Source: Actinomycetes bacterium (GTDB lineage: Bacteria > Actinomycetota > Thermoleophilia > Miltoncostaeales > Miltoncostaeaceae). Taken from it: a DNA stretch of 38,567 nt. Position numbers and translations under genes: made by a program. Each line of letters starts with the position of its first letter. Positions within the stretch are counted from its first letter, which is position 1. This document shows, piece after piece, positions 1-10,287 of this stretch. Below the pieces are notes generated by a model that was given only the letters and a program-made list of their open reading frames with translations, ran no database searches and was not told where the DNA came from. The stretch covers positions 1-38,567 of the forward strand of contig JAHEIS010000007.1 in assembly GCA_024639225.1 (NCBI GenBank), given 5' to 3'.

Positions 1-19
1 GGCTCGTGCTGGCCCTCCG

Positions 20-696
20 CTAGCTGCGGGTCCCCGTCAGCAGGAAGGCGTGCTCGGTGAGGGCGGAGGCGCCGCGGGCGGCGAGGCCGGCCTCGGCGCG
101 CAGCGCGTCGACCGATTCGACGCGCTCGACCGTCCTCGCCCCGGCGTAGAGCGCGTCCACGGCGTCGGGGCTGATGGAGAACGGTGGACCGTCGAACTCG
201 TGCTGCGGGTACTCGAACGTGATGAGCAGCGTCCGCGGCCGCTCGGGAAGGGCGGTCGCCATGTGTTCGACGTACCGGCGACGGAGATCCGGCGGCAGGG
301 CGACGAGCGCGGCCCGGTCGTAGACCGCGTCGACTCCGGTGAGCCGTTCCGGTGTGAGGTCGAAGACGTCGCCGACCAGAAGCTCGATGTCGTCCGCGGC
401 GTAGCGGGTGAACGGGCCGTCGGTCTCCGGCGCCGCCGCACAGCCACGCTCGGCAAGGAAGTCGCGCACGGCGATCTCGCTCAGCTCGACCCCGAGGACG
501 TGCCAACCCCGCTCGCGCAGCCACCACATGTCCTGGGATTTCCCGCAGAGCGGAACCAGCACCACGGGCTTTTCACCGCGGTCCGGCGTCCCCGGCAGGA
601 GCCGATGATGATGGCGCTCCAGGAGCGGGTTGACCCGGTCCTGGTGGAAGGCGATGCGGTTCTCGCGCCACCGCTCGTGCCAGAACTCCGCATCCA
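20..696 (-). CDS. tpm: TPMT-family (thiopurine S-methyltransferase-like) methyltransferase
   Basis: Protein from MDAEFWHERWRENRIAFHQ..., with VVLVPLCGKSQDMWWLRERGWHVLGVELS typical of the TPMT family; ORF track extends to 964 but the family N-terminus begins at ATG 696. Confidence 0.85.
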
Positions 697-726
697 TCCC
701 GTCCAACGCTAGCCGGGCCGCAGGAC

Positions 727-3402
727 TCAGGCCTCCCGGCGTGACAGGTACTCCGCGGGGTGGAGGGCGCGGACCCCGGCGAGCTCGGCGATCTGGTGAC
801 GGCACGACGTGCCCGCGGCGACGAGATCCGCCGCGGGGCCAGCGGCGATGGCGACTCCGAGCCCGTGCGCGAAGATGCGGCGTGACAGGCCGGGGTGCTC
901 GTAGCCGAACGCGCCGGCCATACCGCAACACCCCGCGCCGCTGTCGCGGGCTCCGCTTCCGCACGCCGACACGGCGCCCTCGGCTCCGCCGAGCGCTCGC
1001 GTGTGGCAGTGCACGTGGACCAGCGGCTCCGCTGGAGGGGCGGTCAGACCGACGCTCCGCACGACGTCCTCGAAGCTCGCGCTGGCTGCGCGGACGGCCG
1101 CCGCGTCATCGTCGCCCGGCAGGAGCTCGCCCGACTCGTCGGTCAGCATCGACAGGCAGGACGGTTCGAGCACGACGATGTCCTGCCCCGCCCGCGCCGC
1201 GGGCGCGAGCGCCCGCACGGTGCGGGCGAGGCGTCGGCGAGCGAGGCCGATCATCCCCGCGGAGTAGGCCGTCCGGCCACAGCAGCCCGGCGCGATGACG
1301 GCGACCCGGCGCCCGGCCTCGCGGAGGACGCGGATCGCCGCCTCGCCGACTTCCGGCGAGAGGTGCCGGGTGAACGTGTCGGCCATGATCGTGACATCAG
1401 CGGGGTTCGCGCCCGGCGGCGGGCGCCAGGTGGGCGCGGGACGGGGCAGAGTGCGCCCCGCGCCAAGCGACGCGATCCGGGCCGCCACCCCCGCAGCCCG
1501 CGGCGCGCGGCCGGCGACAGCCAGCAGATTCGGCGTCGCCGCGCTGAGGCGCTGGGCGGGCTTCGGCCGGTCGTGCGCGAGCGCTTCGGCCTTCATCCGC
1601 GACATGTCGACCGCTGCCGGGCACTCGCGGGCGCACGCCTTGCAGCTCAGGCAGAGGCTCAGCGCCTCGCGCAGACCGGGATCGGCCAGGCCCTTCGCGA
1701 GCCGGCCCTCGACCGCCGCCGCGAAGATCACGGCCCGTCCGCGGGTCGAGTGGCGCTCGTCGCCGAGGGCCTGGTAGCTCGGGCACATCGCACCCGAGTC
1801 GGAGCGGCAGAGTCCGTTGCGGCTGCAGAGCGTGGCGGCCCGGGCGAGCCCGCCTTCCGGGCCGAAAGGAAGCGCGGCGGGGCCCGGGTCCGCGCGGTCC
1901 CGCGCCGGGGCGAGATCCGAGTCGAGCGGCTCCGGGTCGACGATCACACCGGGGTTGAGGACGCCGTCGGGATCGAGGCGCCTCTTCAGCTCGCCGAACG
2001 CGGCGATCGTCTCGGGCCGGTACATCCGTCCGAGCAACTCGCTGCGGGCGCGGCCGTCGCCGTGCTCTCCCGAGAGAGAGCCGTCGTGGGACGCGACGAT
2101 CTCGGCCATGCCTTCGGCCAGCCGACGCATCTGCCGGACCTCGGCCGGCCGCGAGAGATCCATCATGGGGCGGATGTGCAGGCAGCCCACGCTGGCGTGC
2201 CCGTACCAGATTGCGAGAACCTGCTCGTCGCGAAGCATCGCGCGGGCCTCCCGCACGAAGTCGCCGAGGCGATCGGGCGGGACCGCCGGATCCTCGATGA
2301 ACGGCACCGGCCGTGGATCCCGGCCGGCGGCGCGGTCGGTCACCGCGGCCTGCGCCCGGCCGATACCGAGTCGGCGTGCGGCCCAGATGTGCTCCTGGGC
2401 GGTGGGATCCGTGACGATCCGGGCCCCGGGTATGGCCTGGAGGGCGTCCGCGACCTCGGCCGCCGTTCCGCTGTGTTCGACGACCAGCATCGCGCCGGGC
2501 CGGCCCTCGGCGAAGTCCAGCAGATCGACATCGGCGGGAGGGCGGTTGCGCGGGTCGAGCAGATGCTCGTCGATCATCTCGATTGCCGACGGGTCGGCGC
2601 GCAGCAGCGCCGGTACGGCTGCCGCGGCCTCCTCGACCGAGTCGTACCCCAGGAGGGCGATCCCGCGGGCGGCCGGCAGCGGGACCAGGTCCAGCTCGGC
2701 CTCCAGCGTCACCGCGAGCGTGCCCTCGGTGCCGGCCAGCAGCCGCGGCCAGTCGGCCTCGCTCAGCGCGCCGAGGTCGTAGCCCGAGACTCGGCGGAGA
2801 AGCGATGCGGGTTCGGCCCTGACCGCAAGATGCCGCGCGTCCTCGAGTGCCGACGGCGCCGCCGATCCGGCGGTCAGCCGGACCCGCCGTCCGTCCGCCA
2901 TGACGACGGTCAGCGCCCGGACATGGGTCGCGGTGAGCCCGTGGACGACCGAGCGCATCCCGGCCGAGTTGTTGGCGATCATCCCGCCGAGGGTCGCCCG
3001 ATCGGCGGTGGCGACGTCGGCGCCGAAGATCAGCCCGTGGGCGGCGGCCGCGCGGTTGAGGTCGCCGAGGACGGCCCCGGGCCCGACCCGGGCGCGCCGC
3101 CCGGCGGGGTCGATTCGGATCTCGTTGAGCGCCGAGGTGTCGACGACCAGGCCCCGGCCGACGGTCTGCCCGGCGAGGCTCGTGCCGGCGCCGCGCATCG
3201 TCAGGGGCACGCCGGTCAGTCGGCACGCCTCCACGGCCGCTTCGAGGTCCGTGGCCGCGCCCGCCCGCAGCACCGCCAGAGGCGTCCGCGCGTACAACGA
3301 GGCGTCGCGTGAGTACATTTCGCGCGACGCCGCGTCGGAGCGCAGTTCACCGGCGATCTCGGGGGCGAGGCGTTCGCTCAACAGGCGGGCATCCATCATC
3401 AC
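727..3402 (-). CDS. FAD-binding oxidase fused to (Fe-S)/CCG-domain protein (GlcD-GlcF / D-lactate dehydrogenase-like)
   Basis: N-terminal PCMH-type FAD domain (RGAGTSLAGQTVGRGLVVD...GGMIANNSAGMRSVVHG), C-terminal ferredoxin cysteines (CLSCKACARECPAAVDM) and CCG motifs (APGCCGRTAY, GCCGMAGAFGYE). Confidence 0.88.
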   Translation of the reverse strand: MMMDARLLSERLAPEIAGELRSDAASREMYSRDASLYARTPLAVLRAGAATDLEAAVEACRLTGVPLTMRGAGTSLAGQTVGRGLVVDTSALNEIRIDPAGRRARVGPGAVLGDLNRAAAAHGLIFGADVATADRATLGGMIANNSAGMRSVVHGLTATHVRALTVVMADGRRVRLTAGSAAPSALEDARHLAVRAEPASLLRRVSGYDLGALSEADWPRLLAGTEGTLAVTLEAELDLVPLPAARGIALLGYDSVEEAAAAVPALLRADPSAIEMIDEHLLDPRNRPPADVDLLDFAEGRPGAMLVVEHSGTAAEVADALQAIPGARIVTDPTAQEHIWAARRLGIGRAQAAVTDRAAGRDPRPVPFIEDPAVPPDRLGDFVREARAMLRDEQVLAIWYGHASVGCLHIRPMMDLSRPAEVRQMRRLAEGMAEIVASHDGSLSGEHGDGRARSELLGRMYRPETIAAFGELKRRLDPDGVLNPGVIVDPEPLDSDLAPARDRADPGPAALPFGPEGGLARAATLCSRNGLCRSDSGAMCPSYQALGDERHSTRGRAVIFAAAVEGRLAKGLADPGLREALSLCLSCKACARECPAAVDMSRMKAEALAHDRPKPAQRLSAATPNLLAVAGRAPRAAGVAARIASLGAGRTLPRPAPTWRPPPGANPADVTIMADTFTRHLSPEVGEAAIRVLREAGRRVAVIAPGCCGRTAYSAGMIGLARRRLARTVRALAPAARAGQDIVVLEPSCLSMLTDESGELLPGDDDAAAVRAASASFEDVVRSVGLTAPPAEPLVHVHCHTRALGGAEGAVSACGSGARDSGAGCCGMAGAFGYEHPGLSRRIFAHGLGVAIAAGPAADLVAAGTSCRHQIAELAGVRALHPAEYLSRREA

Positions 3403-3435
3403 GCTACGCTAGGGCAGAAGCCGCGCGGCGCCACG

Positions 3436-3464
3436 TTGAAAGGCCTCACCCGAGTCGGTAACAT
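3436..3464 (+). promoter_or_regulatory. Sigma70-like promoter for the tuf leader: TTGAAA (3436-3441), 17-bp spacer, TAACAT (3459-3464)
   Basis: Near-consensus -35/-10 hexamers with optimal 17-bp spacing, upstream of tuf in a divergent intergenic region. Confidence 0.65.
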
Positions 3465-3516
3465 GCCCAGGCTTTGCGGAGCGGTGGGTGCTTCGTGCGC
3501 GCGGTGGAATTTTTGG

Positions 3517-3545
3517 TGCGCGGCCCTGGTGGCCGCGCATTTTTT
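3517..3545 (+). terminator. Intrinsic terminator/attenuator in the tuf leader
   Basis: TGCGCGGCC-CTGGT-GGCCGCGCA (9-bp perfect stem, 5-nt loop) followed by TTTTTT. Confidence 0.75.
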
Positions 3546-3619
3546 CGCCGGGACCCCATGCTTAGCGATGTATCGGCCCGCCGAGTGGGCCCTGTCCGAG
3601 TGCCCTAAAGGAGCATTTG

Positions 3620-4807
3620 ATGAGCAAGGAAAAGTTCGATCGTTCGAAGCCCCACGTCAACGTGGGCACCATCGGTCACGTCGACCATGGAAAGACGACG
3701 CTGACCGCTGCGATCACCAAGGTGCTCGCCGACTCCGGTTCGAGCGACGCCGTGGCCTTCGACGAGATCGACAAGGCGCCGGAAGAGAAGGAACGCGGCA
3801 TCACGATCGCGACCGCGCACGTCGAGTACGAGACGGAGAACCGCCACTACGCGCACGTCGACTGCCCGGGTCACGCGGACTACGTCAAGAACATGATCAC
3901 GGGCGCCGCCCAGATGGACGGCGCGATCCTCGTGGTGTCCGCGGCCGACGGCCCGATGCCCCAGACGCGCGAGCACATCCTCCTGGCGCGCCAGGTGGGC
4001 GTGCCGGCGATCGTCGTCTTCCTCAACAAGGCCGACCAGGTCGACGATGCCGAGCTGCTCGAGCTCGTCGAGCTCGAGGTCCGGGAGCTGCTCTCCGAGT
4101 ACGAGTTCCCCGGCGACGACGTCCCGATCGTGACCGGCTCCGCGCTGAAGGCTCTCGAGGGCGACGCGGATGCGGCGGGCCAGATCATGGAGCTCATGGC
4201 GGCCGTCGACGAATACGTCCCGATGCCCGAGCGCGAGGTCGAAAAGCCCTTCCTGATGCCGGTCGAGGATGTCTTCACCATCACCGGCCGTGGCACCGTC
4301 GCCACCGGCCGCGTCGAGCGCGGCAAGGTCAACGTCGGTGAGGAGATCGAGATCGTCGGCATGACCGACAAGACCGAGACCACCACCGTCACGGGCGTCG
4401 AGATGTTCCGCAAGCTGCTCGACGAGGGCGTTGCGGGCGACAACATCGGCGCGCTGCTTCGCGGTGTCGAGCGCGAGGAGATCCAGCGCGGCCAGGTGCT
4501 GGCCAAGCCGGGCTCGATTACGCCGCACACCAAGTTCACCGCTCAGGTGTATGTCCTGAGCAAAGACGAGGGCGGTCGTCACACGCCGTTCTTCTCCAAG
4601 TACCGCCCGCAGTTCTACTTCCGTACGACCGACGTGACCGGAGAGGTCACGCTTCCGGACGACACGGAGATGGTCATGCCGGGCGACAACGCCACCATGG
4701 AGGTCGAGCTGATCCAGCCGATCGCCATGGAGGAACAGCTTCGATTCGCCATTCGCGAAGGCGGCCGTACGGTCGGCGCGGGTGTCGTGGAGAAGATCAC
4801 GGAGTAG
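3620..4807 (+). CDS. tuf: Elongation factor Tu
   Basis: [36 protein letters not shown]...[58 protein letters not shown] upstream. Confidence 0.99.
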   Translation: MSKEKFDRSKPHVNVGTIGHVDHGKTTLTAAITKVLADSGSSDAVAFDEIDKAPEEKERGITIATAHVEYETENRHYAHVDCPGHADYVKNMITGAAQMDGAILVVSAADGPMPQTREHILLARQVGVPAIVVFLNKADQVDDAELLELVELEVRELLSEYEFPGDDVPIVTGSALKALEGDADAAGQIMELMAAVDEYVPMPEREVEKPFLMPVEDVFTITGRGTVATGRVERGKVNVGEEIEIVGMTDKTETTTVTGVEMFRKLLDEGVAGDNIGALLRGVEREEIQRGQVLAKPGSITPHTKFTAQVYVLSKDEGGRHTPFFSKYRPQFYFRTTDVTGEVTLPDDTEMVMPGDNATMEVELIQPIAMEEQLRFAIREGGRTVGAGVVEKITE

Positions 4808-4817
4808 ACGGCGTCAG

Positions 4818-4855
4818 ACGGCCCCGCTCCCTTCCGGGGGCGGGGCCGTTTCTGT
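4818..4855 (+). terminator. Terminator-like hairpin between tuf and rpsJ
   Basis: ACGGCCCCGCTCCC-TTCC-GGGGGCGGGGCCGT, 14-bp stem with one G-U, followed by interrupted T tract (TTTCTGT). Confidence 0.7.
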
Positions 4856-4875
4856 CCCCGGGGACGAGGAACACG

Positions 4876-5184
4876 GTGCAGCAGAACAAGATCAGAATCC
4901 GGCTCAAGGCCTATGACCATGAGCAGCTCGACCGCAGCGCCGCGTCGATCGTCGAGACGGCGACGCGCAGCGGTGCGACGATCTCCGGGCCGGTTCCGCT
5001 GCCGACCGAGCGCAACATCTACTGCGTCATCCGGGGTCCGTTCGTGGACAAGGACTCGCGCGAGCACTTCGAGATCCGCACCCACAAGCGGCTCATCGAC
5101 ATCTATTCACCGACGCCCAAGACGGTCGACTCGCTCATGCGCCTCGACCTCCCCGCCGGCGTCGACATCGAGATCAAGGCCTGA
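4876..5184 (+). CDS. rpsJ: 30S ribosomal protein S10
   Basis: [75 protein letters not shown] start. Confidence 0.98.
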   Translation: MQQNKIRIRLKAYDHEQLDRSAASIVETATRSGATISGPVPLPTERNIYCVIRGPFVDKDSREHFEIRTHKRLIDIYSPTPKTVDSLMRLDLPAGVDIEIKA

Positions 5185-5186
5185 CC

Positions 5187-5807
5187 GTGCCTGCGATCAT
5201 CGGACGCAAGGTGGGGATGACCCAGATCTTCGCCGAGGACGGCGAGCGGGTCCCGCTCACCGTCATCGAGGCGGGCCCCTGCCATGTCACCCAGGTGAAG
5301 AACGCCGACGGCGACGGCTACGACGCCGTCCAGCTGGCGTTCGGGGCGACCGCGCCCAAGCATCTGACCAAGGGCGAGCTCGGCCACCTCGCCAAGGCCG
5401 GCGCGCCGCCCCTGCGCCACCTGCACGAGTTCCCCGCCGATGAGGTCGGCCAGGATGTGAGCCTCGGCGACGTCGTCACCGTCGCCGGGTTCGTGCCCGG
5501 TCAGAAAGTGCGCGTCACCGGTACCTCAAAGGGCAAGGGCTACGCCGGAACGATCAAGCGGCACAACTTCTCCAGCGGGCCCAAGAGCCACGGCTCGCAC
5601 AACAAGCGGGCCCCCGGCTCGATCGGCGCGGCCGCCTACCCGGCCCGCGTCTTCAAGGGCCAGCGCATGAGTGGTCAGATGGGCAACGAGCAGGTGACCC
5701 AGCGGGGTCTCCAGGTCGTCGGTGCCGATCCGGAACGCAACCTGCTGGTCGTCAAGGGCGCTGTGCCCGGCGGCAAGAACGGCCTGTTGATCGTGAGGCC
5801 CGACTGA
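5187..5807 (+). CDS. rplC: 50S ribosomal protein L3
   Basis: IIGRKVGMTQIFAEDGERVPLTVIEAGPC...GPKSHGSHNKRAPGSIGAAAYPARVFKGQRMSGQMG. Confidence 0.98.
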   Translation: MPAIIGRKVGMTQIFAEDGERVPLTVIEAGPCHVTQVKNADGDGYDAVQLAFGATAPKHLTKGELGHLAKAGAPPLRHLHEFPADEVGQDVSLGDVVTVAGFVPGQKVRVTGTSKGKGYAGTIKRHNFSSGPKSHGSHNKRAPGSIGAAAYPARVFKGQRMSGQMGNEQVTQRGLQVVGADPERNLLVVKGAVPGGKNGLLIVRPD

Positions 5808-6757
5808 TGAGCGAACTCCGCGTCCTCAACGACGAAGGCGTCACCATCGGCACCGCGGCTCTCTCCGAGACGCTCGCGGCCCAGCCAATCAAGACCCACC
5901 TGATCCACGAGACGGTGGTCGCTGAGCTGGCCGCCCGCCGCGCGGGCACCCATTCCACCAAGACGCGTTCCGACGTGCGCGGTGGTGGCGCCAAGCCCTG
6001 GCGGCAGAAGGGCACCGGGCGCGCCCGTGCCGGATCCAGCCGCTCGCCGATCTGGGCCGGTGGTGGCATCGTCTTCGGTCCGCACCCGCGCGACTACGGT
6101 GGCAAGGTCAACCGCAAGATCCGCCGACAGGCTTTCCACTCCGCGCTCCGGGCGCACGCCGAGCGCGGCAGCGCGGCCGTCATGGAGCCGGTCGAGTGGG
6201 ACGCACCGTCGACCAAGTCCGCGGTGGCATATCTCTTCCAGGCACCCGACGGCCTCCAGGTCCGTCCGATTCTGCTCGTGACGGCTGACCCCGACGGGGT
6301 GGTCGGCCGCTCGTTCCGGAACATCGAGGGCGTGAGGGTCGTCGCGGCGGGCGATGTCCAGACCGTCGACCTCATGCAGGCCCGCGCGATCCTCGTCGAG
6401 AAGGCCGTCTGGGAGGGCTGGGCCGGCGAGTCCGCGATCGAGTCCGTCACGGCCAAGAAGCGCCGCGCGCCCGCCAAGAAGAAAGCGACACCTTCCGCCG
6501 ACGAGGCTGACGAGAAGCCGGCGGCCAAGAAGAAGGCCCCCGCCAAGAAGTCGACGGCCAAGAAGGCCGCGTCCACGAAGGACGACGACCCGGCCGACGA
6601 CAAGCCGGCGGCCAAGAAGAAGGCGCCCGCCAAGAAGTCGCCGACGAAGAAGGCCGCGTCCACCACGGACGATGATGAGCCCGCCGCCAAGAAGAAGAGC
6701 CCGGCGGAGAAGTCGACGGCCGAGCGGGACGACGACGCGAAAGACGGTGATTCCTGA
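5807..6757 (+). CDS. rplD: 50S ribosomal protein L4 with Lys/Ala/Asp-rich C-terminal extension
   Basis: L4 core (KTRSDVRGGGAKPWRQKGTGRARAGSSRSPIWAGGGIVFGPHPRDY) plus roughly 100-aa AAKKKAPAKKS-type tail. Confidence 0.96.
   Translation: MSELRVLNDEGVTIGTAALSETLAAQPIKTHLIHETVVAELAARRAGTHSTKTRSDVRGGGAKPWRQKGTGRARAGSSRSPIWAGGGIVFGPHPRDYGGKVNRKIRRQAFHSALRAHAERGSAAVMEPVEWDAPSTKSAVAYLFQAPDGLQVRPILLVTADPDGVVGRSFRNIEGVRVVAAGDVQTVDLMQARAILVEKAVWEGWAGESAIESVTAKKRRAPAKKKATPSADEADEKPAAKKKAPAKKSTAKKAASTKDDDPADDKPAAKKKAPAKKSPTKKAASTTDDDEPAAKKKSPAEKSTAERDDDAKDGDS
6515..6688 (+). repeat. Two copies of an 87-bp (29-aa) in-frame repeat within the rplD tail
   Basis: KPAAKKKAPAKKSTAKKAASTKDDDPADD / KPAAKKKAPAKKSPTKKAASTTDDDEPAA, register offset 6515 to 6602. 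Confidence 0.75.
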
Positions 6758-7053
6758 TGGGCGAGCGTGACCCCCGCCAGATCGTGCTGCGCCCGGTGAT
6801 CTCCGAGAAGGCATTCGGCCTCGTCCAGGCGCACAACCAGTACACGTTCAAGGTCGCGCCCGAGGCGCACAAGATCGAGATCAAGGATGCGGTCGAGCGG
6901 ATCTTCGACGTCCGGGTGACCGACGTCCGCACCAGTTCCGTCAAGAGCAAGCCGAAACGCCGTGGCCACACCGCGGGCCGCCGTCCCGGCTGGAAGAAGG
7001 CCGTCGTCGAGCTGGCCGCCGGCGAAACCATCGAGCTGTACGAGGGCGTCTGA
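6757..7053 (+). CDS. rplW: 50S ribosomal protein L23
   Basis: [54 protein letters not shown] overlaps rplD stop. Confidence 0.96.
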   Translation: MGERDPRQIVLRPVISEKAFGLVQAHNQYTFKVAPEAHKIEIKDAVERIFDVRVTDVRTSSVKSKPKRRGHTAGRRPGWKKAVVELAAGETIELYEGV

Positions 7054-7898
7054 TGGGTATCCGCAAGTACAAGCCGACCTCGCCCGGTCGCCGGTTCATC
7101 ACCGGCCCCGACTTCGACGAGGTCACCAGCGACGCCCCCGAGCGCTCGTTGGTCGAGAAGATCTCCAAGTCGGGCGGTCGCAACAACAACGGGCGTATCA
7201 CCAGCCGCCACCGCGGCGGCGGACACAAGCGCCGCTACCGGATCATCGACTTCAAGCGGCGCAAGGACGGGGTGCCCGCCCGGGTCGCAACGATCGAGTA
7301 CGACCCCAACCGCTCGGCGCGTATCGCTCTGCTCAACTACGTCGACGGCGAGAAGCGCTACATCCTCGCCCCCGTCGGTCTCAAGGTCGGCGACACGGTG
7401 ATGAGCGGCCCCTCGGCGGACATCCGCCCGGGCAACGCGCTCCCGCTCCGGGACATCCCCACGGGTACGACCGTGCACGCGATCGAGCTCAACGCGGGCA
7501 AGGGCGCCCAGATGTGCCGTTCGGCCGGGACCGCCGCCCAGCTCATGGCCAAGGACGGCGACTACGCGACCGTGCGCCTGCCCTCCAGCGAGATGCGTCT
7601 CGTGCATCTCGACTGCCGCGCGACCGTCGGCCAGGTCGGCAACACCGACCACGAGAATCTCGTCGGCGGCACCGCCGGCCGCACCCGCCACAAGGGCAAG
7701 CGGCCCAAGGTCCGCGGCTCAGCGATGAACCCGGTCGACCACCCGCACGGTGGTGGCGAAGGCAAGAGCAACTCCGGTCGCCACCCGGTGACCCCGTGGG
7801 GACAGCCGACCAAGGGCTACCGCACGCGCAAGAAGAACAAGGCGTCGGACAAGCGCATCGCGCGTCCGCGCCGCCGCGGCAAGCACGTCGGGCGCTAG
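7053..7898 (+). CDS. rplB: 50S ribosomal protein L2
   Basis: [14 protein letters not shown]...[19 protein letters not shown]...[40 protein letters not shown]. Confidence 0.99.
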   Translation: MGIRKYKPTSPGRRFITGPDFDEVTSDAPERSLVEKISKSGGRNNNGRITSRHRGGGHKRRYRIIDFKRRKDGVPARVATIEYDPNRSARIALLNYVDGEKRYILAPVGLKVGDTVMSGPSADIRPGNALPLRDIPTGTTVHAIELNAGKGAQMCRSAGTAAQLMAKDGDYATVRLPSSEMRLVHLDCRATVGQVGNTDHENLVGGTAGRTRHKGKRPKVRGSAMNPVDHPHGGGEGKSNSGRHPVTPWGQPTKGYRTRKKNKASDKRIARPRRRGKHVGR

Positions 7899-7916
7899 GA
7901 AGGTCTGGGGAGAGCA

Positions 7917-8198
7917 ATGGGTCGCAGTCTGAAAAAGGGTCCGTTCGTCGAGGAGCGCCTCATGGGTCGCATCGCCGCAATGAACGAGGCCAACGAGAAG
8001 ACGATGATCCGCACCTGGTCGCGGGCGTCGACGATCTTCCCGGAGATGGTCGGGCACACCATCGCCGTCCACGACGGCCGCAAGCACGTGCCCGTGTTCA
8101 TCTCCGAGAGCATGGTCGGGCACAAGCTCGGCGAGTTCGCACCCACCCGGACCTATCGTGGCCACGGCAGTTCTGACCGCACCTCGAAGATGCGCTGA
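7917..8198 (+). CDS. rpsS: 30S ribosomal protein S19
   Basis: [15 protein letters not shown]...[56 protein letters not shown]. Confidence 0.98.
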   Translation: MGRSLKKGPFVEERLMGRIAAMNEANEKTMIRTWSRASTIFPEMVGHTIAVHDGRKHVPVFISESMVGHKLGEFAPTRTYRGHGSSDRTSKMR

Positions 8199-8623
8199 TG
8201 GCGACTGCGACCGACACACCCCGCATCCGGGCGACCGCCAAGTACGTCCGCTCGTCCGCCCGCAAGGCCCGGCTCGTCGCCGACCAGATCCGCGGCAAGA
8301 CCGTGATGGAGGCCCAGGCGATCCTGGCCTACAGTCCGCGCGGCGCGGCGACGCCGATCCGCAAGGTCCTCCAGTCGGCCATCGCCAACGCGGACCACAA
8401 CAACGGCTACGAGCCGACCGACCTCATGCTCAGCGCCATCACGGTCGACGAAGGCCCGACGCTGCGCCGATTCCGGCCGCGGGCCCAGGGCCGAGCGACC
8501 CGCATCAACAAGCGGACCTGTCACATCTCCGTCGCGGTGAGCCCCGTCGAGGGGGCGCAGGCGGCACCCGCCGCTGATGACACCGGTTCCGCCGGCACCG
8601 ATCCCAACCGGGACGAGGAGTAG
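8198..8623 (+). CDS. rplV: 50S ribosomal protein L22 with acidic C-terminal tail
   Basis: [58 protein letters not shown]...[21 protein letters not shown]. Confidence 0.97.
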   Translation: MATATDTPRIRATAKYVRSSARKARLVADQIRGKTVMEAQAILAYSPRGAATPIRKVLQSAIANADHNNGYEPTDLMLSAITVDEGPTLRRFRPRAQGRATRINKRTCHISVAVSPVEGAQAAPAADDTGSAGTDPNRDEE

Positions 8624-8625
8624 CA

Positions 8626-9399
8626 ATGGGCCAGAAGATCCACCCCCGCGGTTTCCGCCTCGGCACCATCCGTGGCGGCGCCAGCTGGAAGAGCAACTGG
8701 TTCAGCGAGCGCGAGGCCGCCGACTACATCGAGGAAGACCGCGTCGTCCGCAGCTTCATCGAGAACAAGCTCGCGCACGCGGGCCTGTCTTCCATCGAGA
8801 TCCGCAAGGACCAGACGCAGCTTACGGTCGACATCTTCACCGCCCGGCCCGGCATCGTGATCGGCAAGAGCGGTTCCGAGGTCGACGCCCTGCGCCGCGA
8901 CCTCTCGAAGCTGACGAGCAAGAAGATCCAGATCAACATCAACGAGATCAAGCGCCCGGAGCTCGACGCCAACCTCGTCGCCCAGTCGGTCGCCGAGCAG
9001 CTCGAGAACCGCGTCGCCTTCCGGCGGGCCATGAAGCGGGCCCTCACCTCCGCCATGCGCTCGGGGGCCCAGGGCGTCCGCATCCAGACCGGTGGCCGCC
9101 TCGGTGGCACCGAGATGTCCCGGGTTGAGCACTACTCCGACGGTCGCGTCCCGCTCCACACCCTTCGCGCGGACATCGACTACGGCTTCTGTGAGGCCAA
9201 GACCACCTATGGCCGCATCGGCGTGAAGGTGTGGATCAACAAGGGCGAGATCCTCCCCGAGGGCGTCACCGACTCCCGTGGGCGCGCGGACCTCGAAGAG
9301 CCGCCTGCCCGCGACGGTCGTCGTGGACGTCGCGACAACCGCGGAGGCGGCGGTCGTGGACGCGGCCGCGGCGGTCAGTCGCAAGGGGGCCGCTCGTAA
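8626..9399 (+). CDS. rpsC: 30S ribosomal protein S3 with RGG-rich C-terminal tail
   Basis: [29 protein letters not shown]...[15 protein letters not shown] followed by [26 protein letters not shown]. Confidence 0.98.
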   Translation: MGQKIHPRGFRLGTIRGGASWKSNWFSEREAADYIEEDRVVRSFIENKLAHAGLSSIEIRKDQTQLTVDIFTARPGIVIGKSGSEVDALRRDLSKLTSKKIQININEIKRPELDANLVAQSVAEQLENRVAFRRAMKRALTSAMRSGAQGVRIQTGGRLGGTEMSRVEHYSDGRVPLHTLRADIDYGFCEAKTTYGRIGVKVWINKGEILPEGVTDSRGRADLEEPPARDGRRGRRDNRGGGGRGRGRGGQSQGGRS

Positions 9400-9812
9400 T
9401 GCTGATGCCCAAGCGCACGAAGTACCGCAAGGCCCACCGGGGTCGTCGTCGCGGTCTGACCAAGGGGAACGATCAGCTGAACTTCGGTGAGTACGGGCTG
9501 CGGGCGCTCGAGCCCGCATGGGTCACGAACCGCCAGATCGAGGCTGCGCGTATCGCCATGACGCGTCGCATCAAGCGTGGCGGCAAGGTATGGATCAACC
9601 TGTTCCCGCACCTGCCGGTGACCCGCAAGCCCGCCGAGACCCGGATGGGCTCGGGCAAGGGCTCGCCCGAGGACTGGGTAGCCGTCGTCAGACCTGGCAT
9701 GGTCATGTTCGAGCTGTCCGGCGTGGACGAAGAGCTCGCCCGTGACGCGATCCGCCTGGCCGCGATGAAGCTGCCGATCCAATCGAAGTTCATCACGCGC
9801 GAGGGGCTGTAG
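9399..9812 (+). CDS. rplP: 50S ribosomal protein L16
   Basis: [71 protein letters not shown]; start at ATG 9399 overlapping the rpsC TAA (TAATG); ORF track start 9231 is too long. Confidence 0.97.
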   Translation: MLMPKRTKYRKAHRGRRRGLTKGNDQLNFGEYGLRALEPAWVTNRQIEAARIAMTRRIKRGGKVWINLFPHLPVTRKPAETRMGSGKGSPEDWVAVVRPGMVMFELSGVDEELARDAIRLAAMKLPIQSKFITREGL

Positions 9813-9814
9813 TC

Positions 9815-10015
9815 GTGAGTGCCGCCGCCGAACTCCGTCAGTTGGATGACGCCGATCTCGCGACCCGCCTCGACGAGGCGCGCGAGGCGCTGTTCAACCT
9901 GCGCTTTCAGCACAGCTCGGGCGCGCTCGAGCCGGTGCGCCAGATGGGCCTCCGTCGCAAGGAGATCGCCCGCATCAAGACCATTCAGAGGGAGAGGGAA
10001 CGAAACGTTGGCTGA
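9815..10015 (+). CDS. rpmC: 50S ribosomal protein L29
   Basis: [61 protein letters not shown] start. Confidence 0.95.
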   Translation: MSAAAELRQLDDADLATRLDEAREALFNLRFQHSSGALEPVRQMGLRRKEIARIKTIQRERERNVG

Positions 10016-10280
10016 GACGCCCCAGGAATCGGTGGCCGGTCGCAAGGCCCGCCAGGGTGTCGTCGTGTCCGACGTCCGCGACAAGACCATAACCGTGCGC
10101 GTCGACGCGGCCAAGGTGCATCCCACCTACGGCAAGATCGTGCGCTCGTCCTCCAAGCTGCAGGTTCACGACGAGGCCAACGCGGCCACCGTCGGCGATC
10201 TGGTGCGGGTCGTCGAGACGCGCCCTCTGTCGCGAAGCAAGCGTTGGCGTCTGGTCGAGATCGTCGAGAAGGCGAAGTAG
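10008..10280 (+). CDS. rpsQ: 30S ribosomal protein S17
   Basis: TTG start overlapping the rpmC end; [79 protein letters not shown]. Confidence 0.94.
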   Translation: MAETPQESVAGRKARQGVVVSDVRDKTITVRVDAAKVHPTYGKIVRSSSKLQVHDEANAATVGDLVRVVETRPLSRSKRWRLVEIVEKAK

Positions 10281-10287
10281 ATACCCC

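Noticed and set aside
895-3312. 805-aa plus-strand ORF and 609-aa minus ORF (1397-3226) overlapping the oxidase gene
   Set aside because: GC-rich shadow ORFs; low-complexity Arg/Ala/Gly translations without family motifs, while the 727-3402 frame has clear FAD and Fe-S motifs
3436-4341. 301-aa ORF starting at the tuf promoter
   Set aside because: Out-of-frame overlap with tuf; start lies on the -35 hexamer and the translation is Arg-rich noise
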